The notes under the pieces were generated by a model, which was given only the letters and a program-made list of their open reading frames with translations, was not told the origin of the DNA and made no database searches. From positions 62,086,427 through 62,150,426 of the forward strand of contig OY829542.1 in NCBI GenBank assembly GCA_963691705.1: a DNA stretch of 64,000 bases. Reading direction: 5' to 3'. How positions within the stretch are numbered: position 1 is the first letter of the stretch; every line of letters starts with the position of its first letter. Of this stretch, positions 1 to 8,983 are shown piece by piece. A program made the position numbers and the translations under genes. This DNA is from Viola odorata. Taxonomy: Eukaryota > Streptophyta > Magnoliopsida > Malpighiales > Violaceae.

Positions 1-491
1 CCCATAGCATTGCAAATATTTTGAATTCTAGTGCTTAAATCATAAATAGACTCACCACTCTTCATACCTAGTAATTCATACTCACGTTTGAGTGTGTTGA
101 GTCGAATGGTTCTTACTTGAGGAGTGCCTTCATGTGCCGTCTCCAAAGTTTGCCAAACATCTTTAGACAATTTGCAAGCACTAACACGATTAAATTCGTT
201 TTGTGAAATTGCACAAAATAAAGCATACCTTGCCTTGTCTTCACTTTGTTTTCTTGCAATTGATCCAGCTGGCCACTTTTCAAAAGGAAGAGGTTTTGTT
301 GATCCATCTTCAGCAGCTGGTTCCATGGGAGTTGCAAATCCATTCAAGACACAATCCAGCATAATTTGATCTTGTCCACCAAGGAAGGCTAACATCTTTG
401 TCTTCCATTGCAAGTAGTTGTTTCCGTCAAGAAATGGTGGACGGTTGAGTGCAACACTTTCTTTTGAAACATATAGTCCCTCTTGAGCCAT
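1..491 (-). CDS. Ty1/Copia gag (DUF4219/UBN2), 3' part beyond window edge
   Basis: Reading the reverse strand from the ATG at 491 gives an uninterrupted frame of 163 codons that runs off the window start. The protein begins MAQEGLYVSKES and contains FLDGNNYLQWKTKM, a DUF4219-like start with the conserved W of Copia gag, then NEFNRVSACKLSKDVWQTLE and THEG-type AHEGTPQVR, the hallmark stretch of the UBN2 (gag-polypeptide of LTR Copia) family. In these elements the product is the capsid protein that packages element RNA. A tRNA primer site and an LTR lie directly upstream on the same strand, as expected for the 5' end of a Copia element. The rest of gag and pol lie outside the window, so intactness cannot be judged; no stop or frameshift is seen in the visible part. 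Confidence 0.85.
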   Translation of the reverse strand, partial: MAQEGLYVSKESVALNRPPFLDGNNYLQWKTKMLAFLGGQDQIMLDCVLNGFATPMEPAAEDGSTKPLPFEKWPAGSIARKQSEDKARYALFCAISQNEFNRVSACKLSKDVWQTLETAHEGTPQVRTIRLNTLKREYELLGMKSGESIYDLSTRIQNICNAM

Positions 492-536
492 TTGATCTTT
501 CACTTGAGGCGATTGAACCTACAAAACAAGTACCTT

Positions 537-549
537 GCTCCGCTACCAA
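537..549 (-). other. Primer binding site of the Copia element
   Basis: The reverse strand reads TTGGTAGCGGAGC immediately inside the LTR end. It resembles the common plant Copia primer site TGGTATCAGAGC (complement of initiator tRNA-Met) but differs from it at three positions, so the tRNA partner is uncertain. Confidence 0.6.
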
Positions 550-737
550 TTGATAATCGGCCTAGAGGGGGGGTGAATAGGCAAATAAAATTCTAACACA
601 AATAGTAAGGAAATATGAGTGCGGAAATAGAATGTAAAAACACAAGGATATATAGTGGTTCCAATTCCTCAATGAATTGTACTCCACTACCTAAGAGCTT
701 CACCCTTAGGATTTTGAACAACGAACACTTCGTTATT

Positions 738-919
738 TACCTTGAGTTTTTACGGGTTCAACTCAAACATTACACCTTGGTTTTTCTGGGCTCAACCAAT
801 AAACCTATCACCTTGGTTTTTGCGGGCTTAACCAATAAACCTTACACTTGGTTTTTGCTAAGGGCTCAACCAACAAACCTTACACTTGGTTTTTGCTAAG
901 GCTCAACCACAACCTATCA
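738..919. repeat. Degenerate tandem repeats in the Copia LTR
   Basis: About five imperfect units of 30-45 bp share the core ACxTTGGTTTTTGCxxGGCT followed by CAACCAAxAAACCT. They lie inside the LTR, near its inner end. Confidence 0.7.
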
Positions 920-1266
920 CAATCAAGATTACTTGACAAGAGAAATGTTAAATGGCAACACAAATTGGTGTACAAATAAATTATGTATGATTCAATAATC
1001 AACACCAATAAATGAACAAGAATACCTCAAAGTTACCTCAAGAAGAAACCCAAAACAAGCTGGACAAAGTGACGCAAGAAGGATTGAAATCGTTGTGAAA
1101 ATACTTGCGTTGTAAAAACTGATTTTGTAAGCTTGTAAAAGTAATTTAGTGTTTGGAAGTTTGTAAGAGCTTTCTTGTTTCTTGTTATTTTGTAACTCAT
1201 CTTAGATGAGTATTTATAGTGTCAAATGAGTAGAGGCTCATCCATGAATGAAGGAGCCAAAAACTA

Positions 1267-1488
1267 GCCGTTTGCTACAGTGAAAAATCTAACCGTTACT
1301 ACAGTGAAAAACTATCCGTTGCTACAGTGAGTCTAACTGTTGCTACAGTGAAACTATCCGTTGCTACAGTAAGTCTATCCGTTGCTACAGTGGACTATTC
1401 ATTCACGTTGCTACAGTGAAACTATTCATTCGCGTTGCTACAGTGAGTTTATCCGTTGCTACAGTGAAACTCTCCGTTGCTACAGTGA
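1267..1488. repeat. Ten-copy GTTGCTACAGTG array in the Copia LTR
   Basis: Ten copies of a (T/A)CCGTTGCTACAGTG core occur in 222 bp, separated by short variable spacers of 5-15 bases. The core is nearly invariant (GTTGCTACAGT in eight of ten) while spacers drift. In the element's orientation the array lies in the first third of the LTR, where U3 enhancers usually sit. It is not CRISPR-like because the spacers are too short and similar. Confidence 0.85.
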
Positions 1489-1776
1489 AATCAAAAACTC
1501 TTTTTCCAAAAATTATTTTTCGTGTAAAAATTCTTTTGACACTTTTCTTGAGGTATAATTGAACATAGATCAAGAGCTAATTAGAATCATACTTACATGT
1601 TTATAGCCCTAATGTACACTTGATCTTGAGCTTGCGAATAATAGATTTGTTGCCTCTTTTGTTTGTTCGTCGCAAACTACAAATACTTTAACTTAAAATT
1701 GCGTTAGTATTATTAATTAGTTTGTGTGTCTTAAATCATCAAAATAAGAATGAAGTTGCCCTTGGGCTAACAAACA

Positions 1777-2005
1777 TAATATCCTCCATACTAAAATTAA
1801 ATAATTTTTTTACTAAAAAAATTATTTTTCCTCATTATTATATATAATGGCATTTTCATAAATAATATTATGAGGGGCACGGGGCAGGGATGACCGATCA
1901 AACCGGAGCTGGGAATCCCCGGCCCCGAAAAATCCCTAGTCAAACCGGGGAAAATTGCCATCCCTAATTTAGATCTACGTTATTCCTTTTTTGTTAGATA
2001 CTCAT
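1777..2005. other. AT-rich spacer with a possible hAT-like end
   Basis: No gene is seen. AT-rich DNA is followed by a GC-rich stretch (about 1874-1966) that ends in AATTGCCATCCCTAA. This resembles the TTAGGGATGRCAATT terminus of many plant hAT-like elements and may mark an element end next to the point where NLR homology begins. Confidence 0.35.
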
Positions 2006-2849
2006 TTATTATTATGAAGAAGAAGGTGGAATAAGCAAGGTAGGAGGGGATGATGAGATACTTTTGGAGGAATTGCAGGTTTTAGAGAATTTGAAGGTGT
2101 TAGATATCGCACTACAATCTTTCTCAGGTCTTATGAAACTGTTCAACAACCGCAGATTGTTGAAAAGGACTCGATTATTGGACCTCTACGAATTCACAGG
2201 TACAGAGTCCATCGACATTTCTTTGTTAGCGCAATCAAAGCATTTGGATGCAGTTTCGATTCGTGGTTGTGATTTCAAGGAGTTGAAGAATAGCCAGGAA
2301 TCCACTGATGCCATTCTTAAAAGTAGTCCATCATCAGTTTTAACACAAACGATAAGTTTCAATAGCATCACGAGATTCGGCGTGGGTCGCTGCAATTACC
2401 TGGAGGATATAACATGTGTTGTTTCAATGCCAAATTTGAGAAGGCTGGCTGTTTACGGTTGTGAGGAACTAAGAGAAATAATCAGCAGAGAGAAAATAGG
2501 TGATGTACGACTGGTAGGAAATAGTGGAGAAATGTATCCAATATTCTTCAGTCTTGCTATTCTAGAATTAAGGGATCTTCCAGTGCTGAAGAGCATTTAC
2601 CCAAGCAACACTCTGTCATTGCGCTTCCTGTATTATCTTAGCGTGAAGGATTGTCCACAACTGAAGGAACTTCCGTTAGATCGGAACAGTAGTGTGTTGG
2701 GAGGATGTAGTCGAATTGAATTGAGAGCTGAACAGGAATGGTGGGATGCGGTTGAATGGGAGGATGATGCTGCAAAAGTTGCTTTGTTACCCCGTTTCAA
2801 TCTTAATTATCTCAGGAAAGAAAAAGGTAATCATCTCTTAGCATTTTGA
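2006..2849 (+). pseudogene. 5'-truncated CC-NBS-LRR copy (LRR C-terminus only), copy A
   Basis: This segment is collinear with the last ~800 bp of the complete NLR at 8984-11755. Homology begins abruptly near 2006 (the YYYEE...GGISKVGGDDE stretch) and continues through the LRR C-terminal end (EWWDAVEWEDDAAKVALLPR). An open frame of 261 codons runs from an internal ATG at 2064 to 2849, but coiled coil, NB-ARC and most LRRs are missing, so it cannot be a functional sensor. The normal stop after NYLS is replaced: the frame reads NYLRKEKGNHLLAF and stops at 2849, or, if the 3' splice donor AAG|GTAATC is used, terminates two codons after the junction. It is best viewed as a partial segmental duplicate. 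A small truncated product cannot be excluded, but no promoter is evident. Confidence 0.85.
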
Positions 2850-4225
2850 TTTCCTAATAATAATTTATTTTTTTATTTATTTCTCTCTTGGGAATGGGAA
2901 ATATATTTATTGAAAAATACAATTAGATATATTTATTATAAGTAAATAAACCTTAAGAATATGATTCTTAAAAAAAAGTTATAAAATTATAAAAAGTGAA
3001 GTCATTAGAGCATGACTTCAATCCTCGGTTTCTTATAGGATAAAAAATAAATTAATAAAAAATAAAAATAAAATTAAGTTTACAAATAAAGCTAAAAAAT
3101 TGAAATTTCTTATAGTTAAAATGTAAGCTAAATGGGAATATGTACTCATTTAAAATAAAATAAACCCAAGACAACCATATCCCTCTCCTTCTTCTCTCTC
3201 ATCTTTTTTTTATAAATAAATTCAATTTTCTTACTCTATATAGTGAACAAAATAAATTAAAAATTACAACAATGTAATCTCTATCTTTTTTATTTTATTT
3301 AATCTTTTCAAAATAGATTTTATATTTTTTATGGGATCACTTAATTGATGTTAATTTTGAGGAATTCAAAATTTTCTTAAATGATTGAACTAAAAGAATG
3401 ATAACAAGTCAGTACGGTGAACAAATACTAAATGAACAAATACTAAATGATTATGATAAAAAAAAACATGGGTATTTTTAATTCATTATAAAGGCGAAAG
3501 TTCAATTTCATCTATCTAGATCCTTTAGGTGTTGGCTGATATACTCTAATGTATTCTACTTTTTTTTAATTTAATCTTGGTGTTAATTTCTAAGTAGTTT
3601 TTGATAGCTTTTTAGTTGTTTTATCTTTTAGTCTAATAATATACTGTGTAATTTGAACAAGGATTCCAATAAGGTAAGTTCATGGAGTATATACAAAATA
3701 AATTGTTTTCTGTAAATTTCTGTATTCAAGCGACTTAGCATATACATTACTGTACTTGACTTTAAAAATAAACAATACCGCACACTTCATTTTCAAAGTT
3801 TCACTTTTCTTGAAAATTTGCCTGCAGTTTGAAGTGAAAGCAGCAGCTGTCCAGCCTTTCTCCTCCTTCATCAAAACGGAAGCCAGTTGCATATATCTGC
3901 GCCTGGAGACTCTTCTTATAGAGGAGAAGGATTGATTATTCAAACAATCTGCCATATTTTTATTGTTGTTTCATTTGGTTTGATTTGGTTTGGTTTGATT
4001 TGATTTGGTTTGGTTAAGTTTGATTAGGTTTGATTAAAAGATACAATAGTGATGTGGTTTGCCTATGTATTGCATATTCTGAAGTGTTTCTGATGAACTC
4101 AAAGATGATAAGTCTCTATTCTTATTACATCTTCTTCTTCTCATGTTTTCGGATAACAATAATAGTGATGTGGTTTGATATAATTAAAAGATAAAATGAT
4201 CCTCCAAAGTAATCCCCTTCCGTAA
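2850..4225. other. NLR-type 3' flank, copy A
   Basis: No independent gene is seen. The stretch contains the NLR 3' UTR intron (donor AAG|GTAATC near 2826) and the UTR exon from 3828 (after TTGCCTGCAG), matching 12360 onward in copy B, followed by TTTGG/TTTGATT-rich DNA. A short piece around 2870-3030 also matches 5630-5770 and 14310-14470, so the region has been rearranged internally. Confidence 0.6.
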
Positions 4226-4524
4226 TCAGGCGCTGGGCTTGCTTGCGTTCTTGTACATGTTGTCAATAACGGTCTTAGGAAAAACGAGTTTTAAGTTCAT
4301 ATGTACAACAAAATAGAGAGGAAATTTTCATGGACATATTTAATCATCAAAACCCGATACCGAATGTCATCGCAGGTCCAGAAACCAGTTCAAAATTCGA
4401 AAGACTACCACCTGGTAGTATTTAAGCAACTCTTCTTCTTGTAAGTTGGGGTAAGGAGGCCACGTTCCATGCCATATTGCTCAGCATCAAGGTGAACACC
4501 TCTTATAACTTCAAAACCTTTCAA
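4226..4524 (-). pseudogene. Long-chain acyl-CoA synthetase fragment (last two exons), copy A
   Basis: Two reverse-strand blocks match the last two exons of the LACS fragment at 12760-13067. The terminal exon (4226-4273) encodes TVIDNMYKNASKPSP plus stop. The penultimate exon (4412-4524) encodes LKGFEVIRGVHLDAE-like sequence but is 113 instead of 120 nt: seven bases are missing in the QLLKYYQ region, which shifts the frame. The preceding exon is absent because about 425 bp present in copy B are deleted at 4549. No promoter or catalytic AMP-binding exons exist, so this is a dead fragment travelling with the NLR 3' end. Confidence 0.8.
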
Positions 4525-4744
4525 CTGCCACAATGTGATAAACAAGATCCAAACAGAAGAGGACATGATGGAAAATTGCAACTATTGTAGTATATGCCTA
4601 CAAGGCTACAACTATTACTTTAAGAGAAGTCAAGTAATAAAGAAATTCAAGTAGAGACATGGACACCAGGTGATATAAGAACACACCAACAGATGATGCA
4701 GTATGAAAACAGATGATGCAGTATGACAACACAGTCGACCTCAT

Positions 4745-5606
4745 CTCCATCATCTACTAGCTGCCCGTCCGTCAACACAGTTTTAAATTTGAACTTGTGT
4801 TTTATTTCCGGTAATTCGGTGAATATGCTCGTCTTTTCCTATATGTATTTTCTCATGGACCTCTTGGGGTTTTGACTACAAGTACATAGGCCCAATTTAT
4901 TCTTAGGCCCAAATAAGCCCTTATCACCCCATTATCAAAAGATCAATTTTCATTATATTATCTAATCAATTCTAATACATGTTATTCAAAACATTTTTAT
5001 TCTCTATAAATGTAATAAAAAAATTCTTTTATTTTCTTAATATTGCCTCCAAAACATTTTCCGAAGCTTTCAATTCAACCAAAAATTAAAATCTCCAGTT
5101 GCTTAATTTTTATTTATTTATTTCGGACAGAATCTCCAATTGCTTCATGGCCAAAAACTGAAAAGTCAAAACGGTGCTTGTCGCCTTTGTTTGGAGACTC
5201 CGCTTTCTGGAGCAAAACAAACACTGAGTGGCTGAAGAGACCAAGAAAGAAAGAACTTGGTCAATCCTCTTCTTCGTCTGCTCCTCTTCCGCGTGCTGTG
5301 GTTTGAACCCTAAACTCAAACTTTTAATTCTTGCTACCTAAGCTTCTTGTCTTAGCTGCTCATCTACATCAGCGCCAGAGTTTATGAAGAGAGGCAAGAT
5401 ATTCGTACAAAACAGGTCAGTTTCCTCAAAAAATGCTATGTCCTCGTGCCTAATGGCCAATACTACGATGTTTCTCATAACTCTATAGAATTTCAATTTG
5501 AGACCTTTTGTTCCAATTTTACCTCAACAGTGTCATTTTCTAGGATAAAGATCTGGGTTTATCCCAAAACATGGGAACAAAGCTGCTTCTCCTTCTGGGT
5601 ATTGGA
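4745..5606. other. Copy-A-specific segment with a promoter/first-exon look
   Basis: These ~860 bp interrupt homology between the two duplication arms (copy B passes directly from 13672 to NLR-tail sequence at 13711). It contains a telo-box-like AACCCTAAAC at 5308, pyrimidine-rich leader-like DNA, and a short frame from the ATG at 5383 (MKRGKIFVQN) that ends at a consensus donor CAG|GTCAG at 5416. This looks like the promoter and first exon of an unidentified gene, without further exons. No match to a named family is recognised. Confidence 0.35.
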
Positions 5607-7998
5607 AACATTAAAGCTCATTATATTTTCTTTTTATTTTTTTCTCTCTTGGGAATGGGAAACATATTTATTACTAGTTTCAATTAGATATATATTTTAT
5701 AAGTAAATAAACCGTAAACCTCTCTTCAAAAAAAGTTATAAAATTATAAAAAGTGAAGTCATTAGAGCATTCAATCCTCGGTTTCTTGATATTTTCTTAT
5801 AGGATAAAAGTTATAAAATCAGTAATATTTATTAAAGTTATGCACAATTATCATCCAAATCAATGTCGTATTTGCTCACTGTTATTTTTCTTCTTCTGAA
5901 AATTACAATTTTAACATTTTATAAATTTAAGAGACCAAGTTGAATAAATAATGAATAAAAAATAAAATTACTCCAGCTACCGAGTTACTTTTCTTTTCCA
6001 TTTAATTAAATAATAACGTTTGAAACAAGTAACTAAAAAATTAAAATACATGTAATCACACAACATCAACAAAAAACATAGTTTTCAACTAGCAACCCGT
6101 TAAATTTGAAGGGTCGGGTTTAAGCCTAGAAAAAATAGACCGTGTAAAAGCCGCTCAGCCCACCTTAAATTTTTTAAGGTTTTATTATTTTAAGTCCAAA
6201 TCTGGCCCAACTCTACTAATTAGCAAGTGTTGTGAGCGAAATTGAAATCTTTCAATATATTCATTCCATGAGAAGAAATAGATTGGAACACCAAAAATTC
6301 TATGACTTAGTTATGTTCATTGCAATCTATCACTCCAATAAAGGTATTTTGATTATTCTTAATTATTATTTTTTGTATAGTATTTATTATTGTGTATAAA
6401 TTATTTTGTTCGAAAAAATGTTCAAAATTGAATTATTTTTATAGGTCTGCTAAGGGAAGAAATTATGACCCTATCAATTTTGAGGAATTTAGACTTAACG
6501 ATACTTGGACACTAGAAGAGGATACACCGGGTCTAACAAATAATGAAACGGATACTTTCCAAGGAGATATGGAAACGTGTAACATTGAAGAAGATATTCC
6601 CATCGATGGTAATTAATATTATTAGTTACTCAACTTATGTTTATTAACTTTAATGTATTTACTAATATAAAAATCTAATGTCAACTAACTATTACTTATA
6701 TTTGTAATGTTGTGTAGTACTGGAGTTGAATATCGAGGATATGGACGTTGATGATGAAGGCAATGATGGAAATGAATTGATTGGTATTGAAAGTGAACGT
6801 GGTTATAAAAAATATTTTTGAGGAGATGGTACAATCCCGACAACTAGAACTGATGAATAAGAATAAGTATTTGCACTTGGGGTATTTAGTTTTTTTATTT
6901 TGAAGAAACTATTTGTTTGGTTAAAGTGTTGTGGCTCATTAGATATTTTATGGTAAATGTAATGTTTAATCATTTTTAGATGTTTATTTTATTATTTTCA
7001 TAACTAATTTGAAATTTGGATTATATGGATTTGTAATTTTATTACAATTTGCCAATTTGAAGGAGATCCATGGGTAGTCTCTGGATGGCATGACTGCCCC
7101 CCATGCAACTTTCGTTTTTTTTTATTATTGCAATTTATTTGACTGCATGATTTTGTTCATGACTTATAAAATTTAACCATGAAGTTACTTTTAACACTAA
7201 TTATTAATTATTATATAACTAAATTTATTTCTTAACGATAAGTTATTAACTTGTTGTGTTTATTTTAATAAAAGATATGTACAAATTTGTATATATATTA
7301 TATTTTTAATAAATGAACTAGTTCAACCCAGTTCAATTTAGTTGAATTAGTGAATCATGACTTAAGCGGTTCAATGCACGAATGATTCTGAAATACAAAG
7401 AATCATTAAATCATGACTTGAACAGTTCATTGTTCGGTTCGATTCTGGTAATTTTACTCCTAACTTTTTCATTTTTTAAGTTCGGGGTTAGATTATTTAG
7501 TGAGTGATGCTTGAGTGCTAACTTTTTCATTTTATTCCAGCTTCATATTTATTGATATGAACTAAATAATTTTATTGCTAGAAACTCGTTTGATATCATT
7601 TTATTTCTAATTTTTATTTTTTTTTCTAAAAATAATTAGCAAACATATTTAGTAAACATTATTTCAGTTCAGTTTATTTTTTTATGTTTTCAATAACTAT
7701 ATACTTGCATTTTCCACATCGAATATAGTAATTTTACGTCTACCAACATCTTTTAACAAACAGAAAATGGAATTGTTATCATTATCGTAAATTAAAAAAA
7801 AAAAAATAGAGAGGGCCGTTACACGCTGAAGGAGACAATCGTAAATTCACGCAGACACCGTATTTCAAAAACTTTAGGAAGCCGTTTCACGCTCCTCGTA
7901 TTCGCCACTCCACAAGGGTATTTCTGTAATAGAATTTGAATCTTTCAAAATATGACCGTTGCAAGAACCTAAAACAAAACCCCCCAAAATACACGCCG
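5607..7998. repeat. Segmental duplicate of 13820-15590, arm A
   Basis: Long collinear blocks match the arm upstream of the gene at 15680: the GTGAAGTCATTAGAGCAT block, the hAT transposase remnant, and the final ~190 bp with CACGCTGAAGGAGACAATCG and CACGCTCCTCGTATTCGCCAC. Homology ends near 7998, just after AAATACACGCC. In arm B that point lies about 95 bp before the start codon of the three-TM protein gene, so arm A holds its promoter without its coding sequence. Confidence 0.8.
6240..6835 (+). pseudogene. hAT transposase C-terminal remnant, arm A
   Basis: Translation of 6258-6345 gives IHSMRRNRLEHQKFYDLV, matching the KRNRLEHQRLNDLVYV-type C-terminus of plant hAT (DUF659/dimerisation) transposases. 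After an intron-like AT-rich gap, 6445-6610 reads SAKGRNYDPINFEEFRLNDT followed by an acidic tail, the usual end of these proteins. A further acidic exon-like piece follows at 6718-6820 (LELNIEDMDVDDEGNDGNEL). The catalytic RNase H-like core is not present, so the remnant is non-functional. Confidence 0.6.
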
Positions 7999-8983
7999 CT
8001 CTTTTCTACATATTTAATACATTTTATCAATATAAATTTAATTTAATATCATGAAATTAATTTAAAAGTATATCATCCATTTTTTTACATGAATAAATTT
8101 AATAATATCTAAATGTTATATATAATTTTTGTATGAGTATTTTGATACTTTTTAGTAGAAATATTTTGATATTTACTATTACATGAATTATTTATATGTA
8201 TACTATATTGTATAAAAATAAAAACACACTATCAATTGACACTTAAATTTTTTTTGATTTTGAAATGGTAATTTTCATTATCAATTTGTCATAAAGTTGT
8301 AACAACAAAAAAAATTTAAAGAAAAAAGAAAATAAAAAAATGGAGATTGAGGATGAAGGCAAAGCAGAGAAGAGAAGAAAAAAGAAAAAGAAAATAAAGA
8401 AATTGATATTTTATTATTATTATTGTTTTTAATTGACACGTGGACTCACTTAACAGCTGTATACTACTTGATACTAATTATTTGATTATAGTAGTAACAA
8501 ATTGATACTAAAATAAAATAAAATAAAGTTTGGCAATCAAGACGAGCAAACCACATTTATAATTTGACAAAGTCTTTGGCAGCATTAACGTTGACTTTTA
8601 TTTAATTAACCAACCCTCCTTTGCTTAATTTGCTACTAATGATTTCCTAAACTTAATTATCACACATCCATCTTGCTCTGTGTTCTCTTTTACTCCTTCT
8701 GATCTAGTTCTAATCTCAGGTAATTATCTACATAATTGCTACTTTTGTTTTTGATCATCCATGTCTGTGCTTATGATCTATCTGTTGCTTCTTTTCATCA
8801 GACCCGTTGTAGAACATCTTCTGCAGGTTTACTAGCCTCATCTGATCATTAACTTGTTCTTCCTCCTTGGTGATCGTTAATTTGAAGGACAATCACATAT
8901 GTATACTACTTGTCGTCGATCTGCTTAATCAATCCACCCTTCCTCCTAATATCATCCCTTCTTTGTTTTTTCAGCAGATAGAG
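7999..8983 (+). promoter_or_regulatory. Promoter and 5' UTR intron of the CC-NBS-LRR gene
   Basis: AT-rich intergenic DNA precedes a transcribed-looking leader. W-box-like TTGAC cores occur near 8569 and 8591. A leader intron is inferred from the donor CTCAG|GTAATTATC (8719/8720) and the acceptor TTTTTTCAG ending at 8974, ten bases before the chosen ATG. Leader introns are common in this NLR class. The transcription start cannot be fixed. Confidence 0.45.

Larger units (their letters stand above)
551..1776 (-). mobile_element. 5' LTR of the reverse-strand Copia element
   Basis: Read on the reverse strand the block starts TGTTTGTTAGCCC at 1776 and ends CCGATTATCA at 551, giving TG...CA ends and a length of about 1.23 kb. 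Just inside the 551 end it carries CTATTCACCCCCCCTCTAGG, a string often seen at the inner end of Copia LTRs. The primer site and gag follow in the correct order. The second LTR lies outside the window, so LTR divergence and the target duplication cannot be checked; the five bases outside the outer end are TAATA. Confidence 0.7.

Noticed and set aside
1267..1488. CRISPR-like repeat array
   Set aside because: Plant LTR context, spacers only 5-15 bases and mutually similar, no associated genes.
3680..3955. 91-codon reverse frame
   Set aside because: Antisense to the NLR 3' UTR exon, not preserved in copy B.
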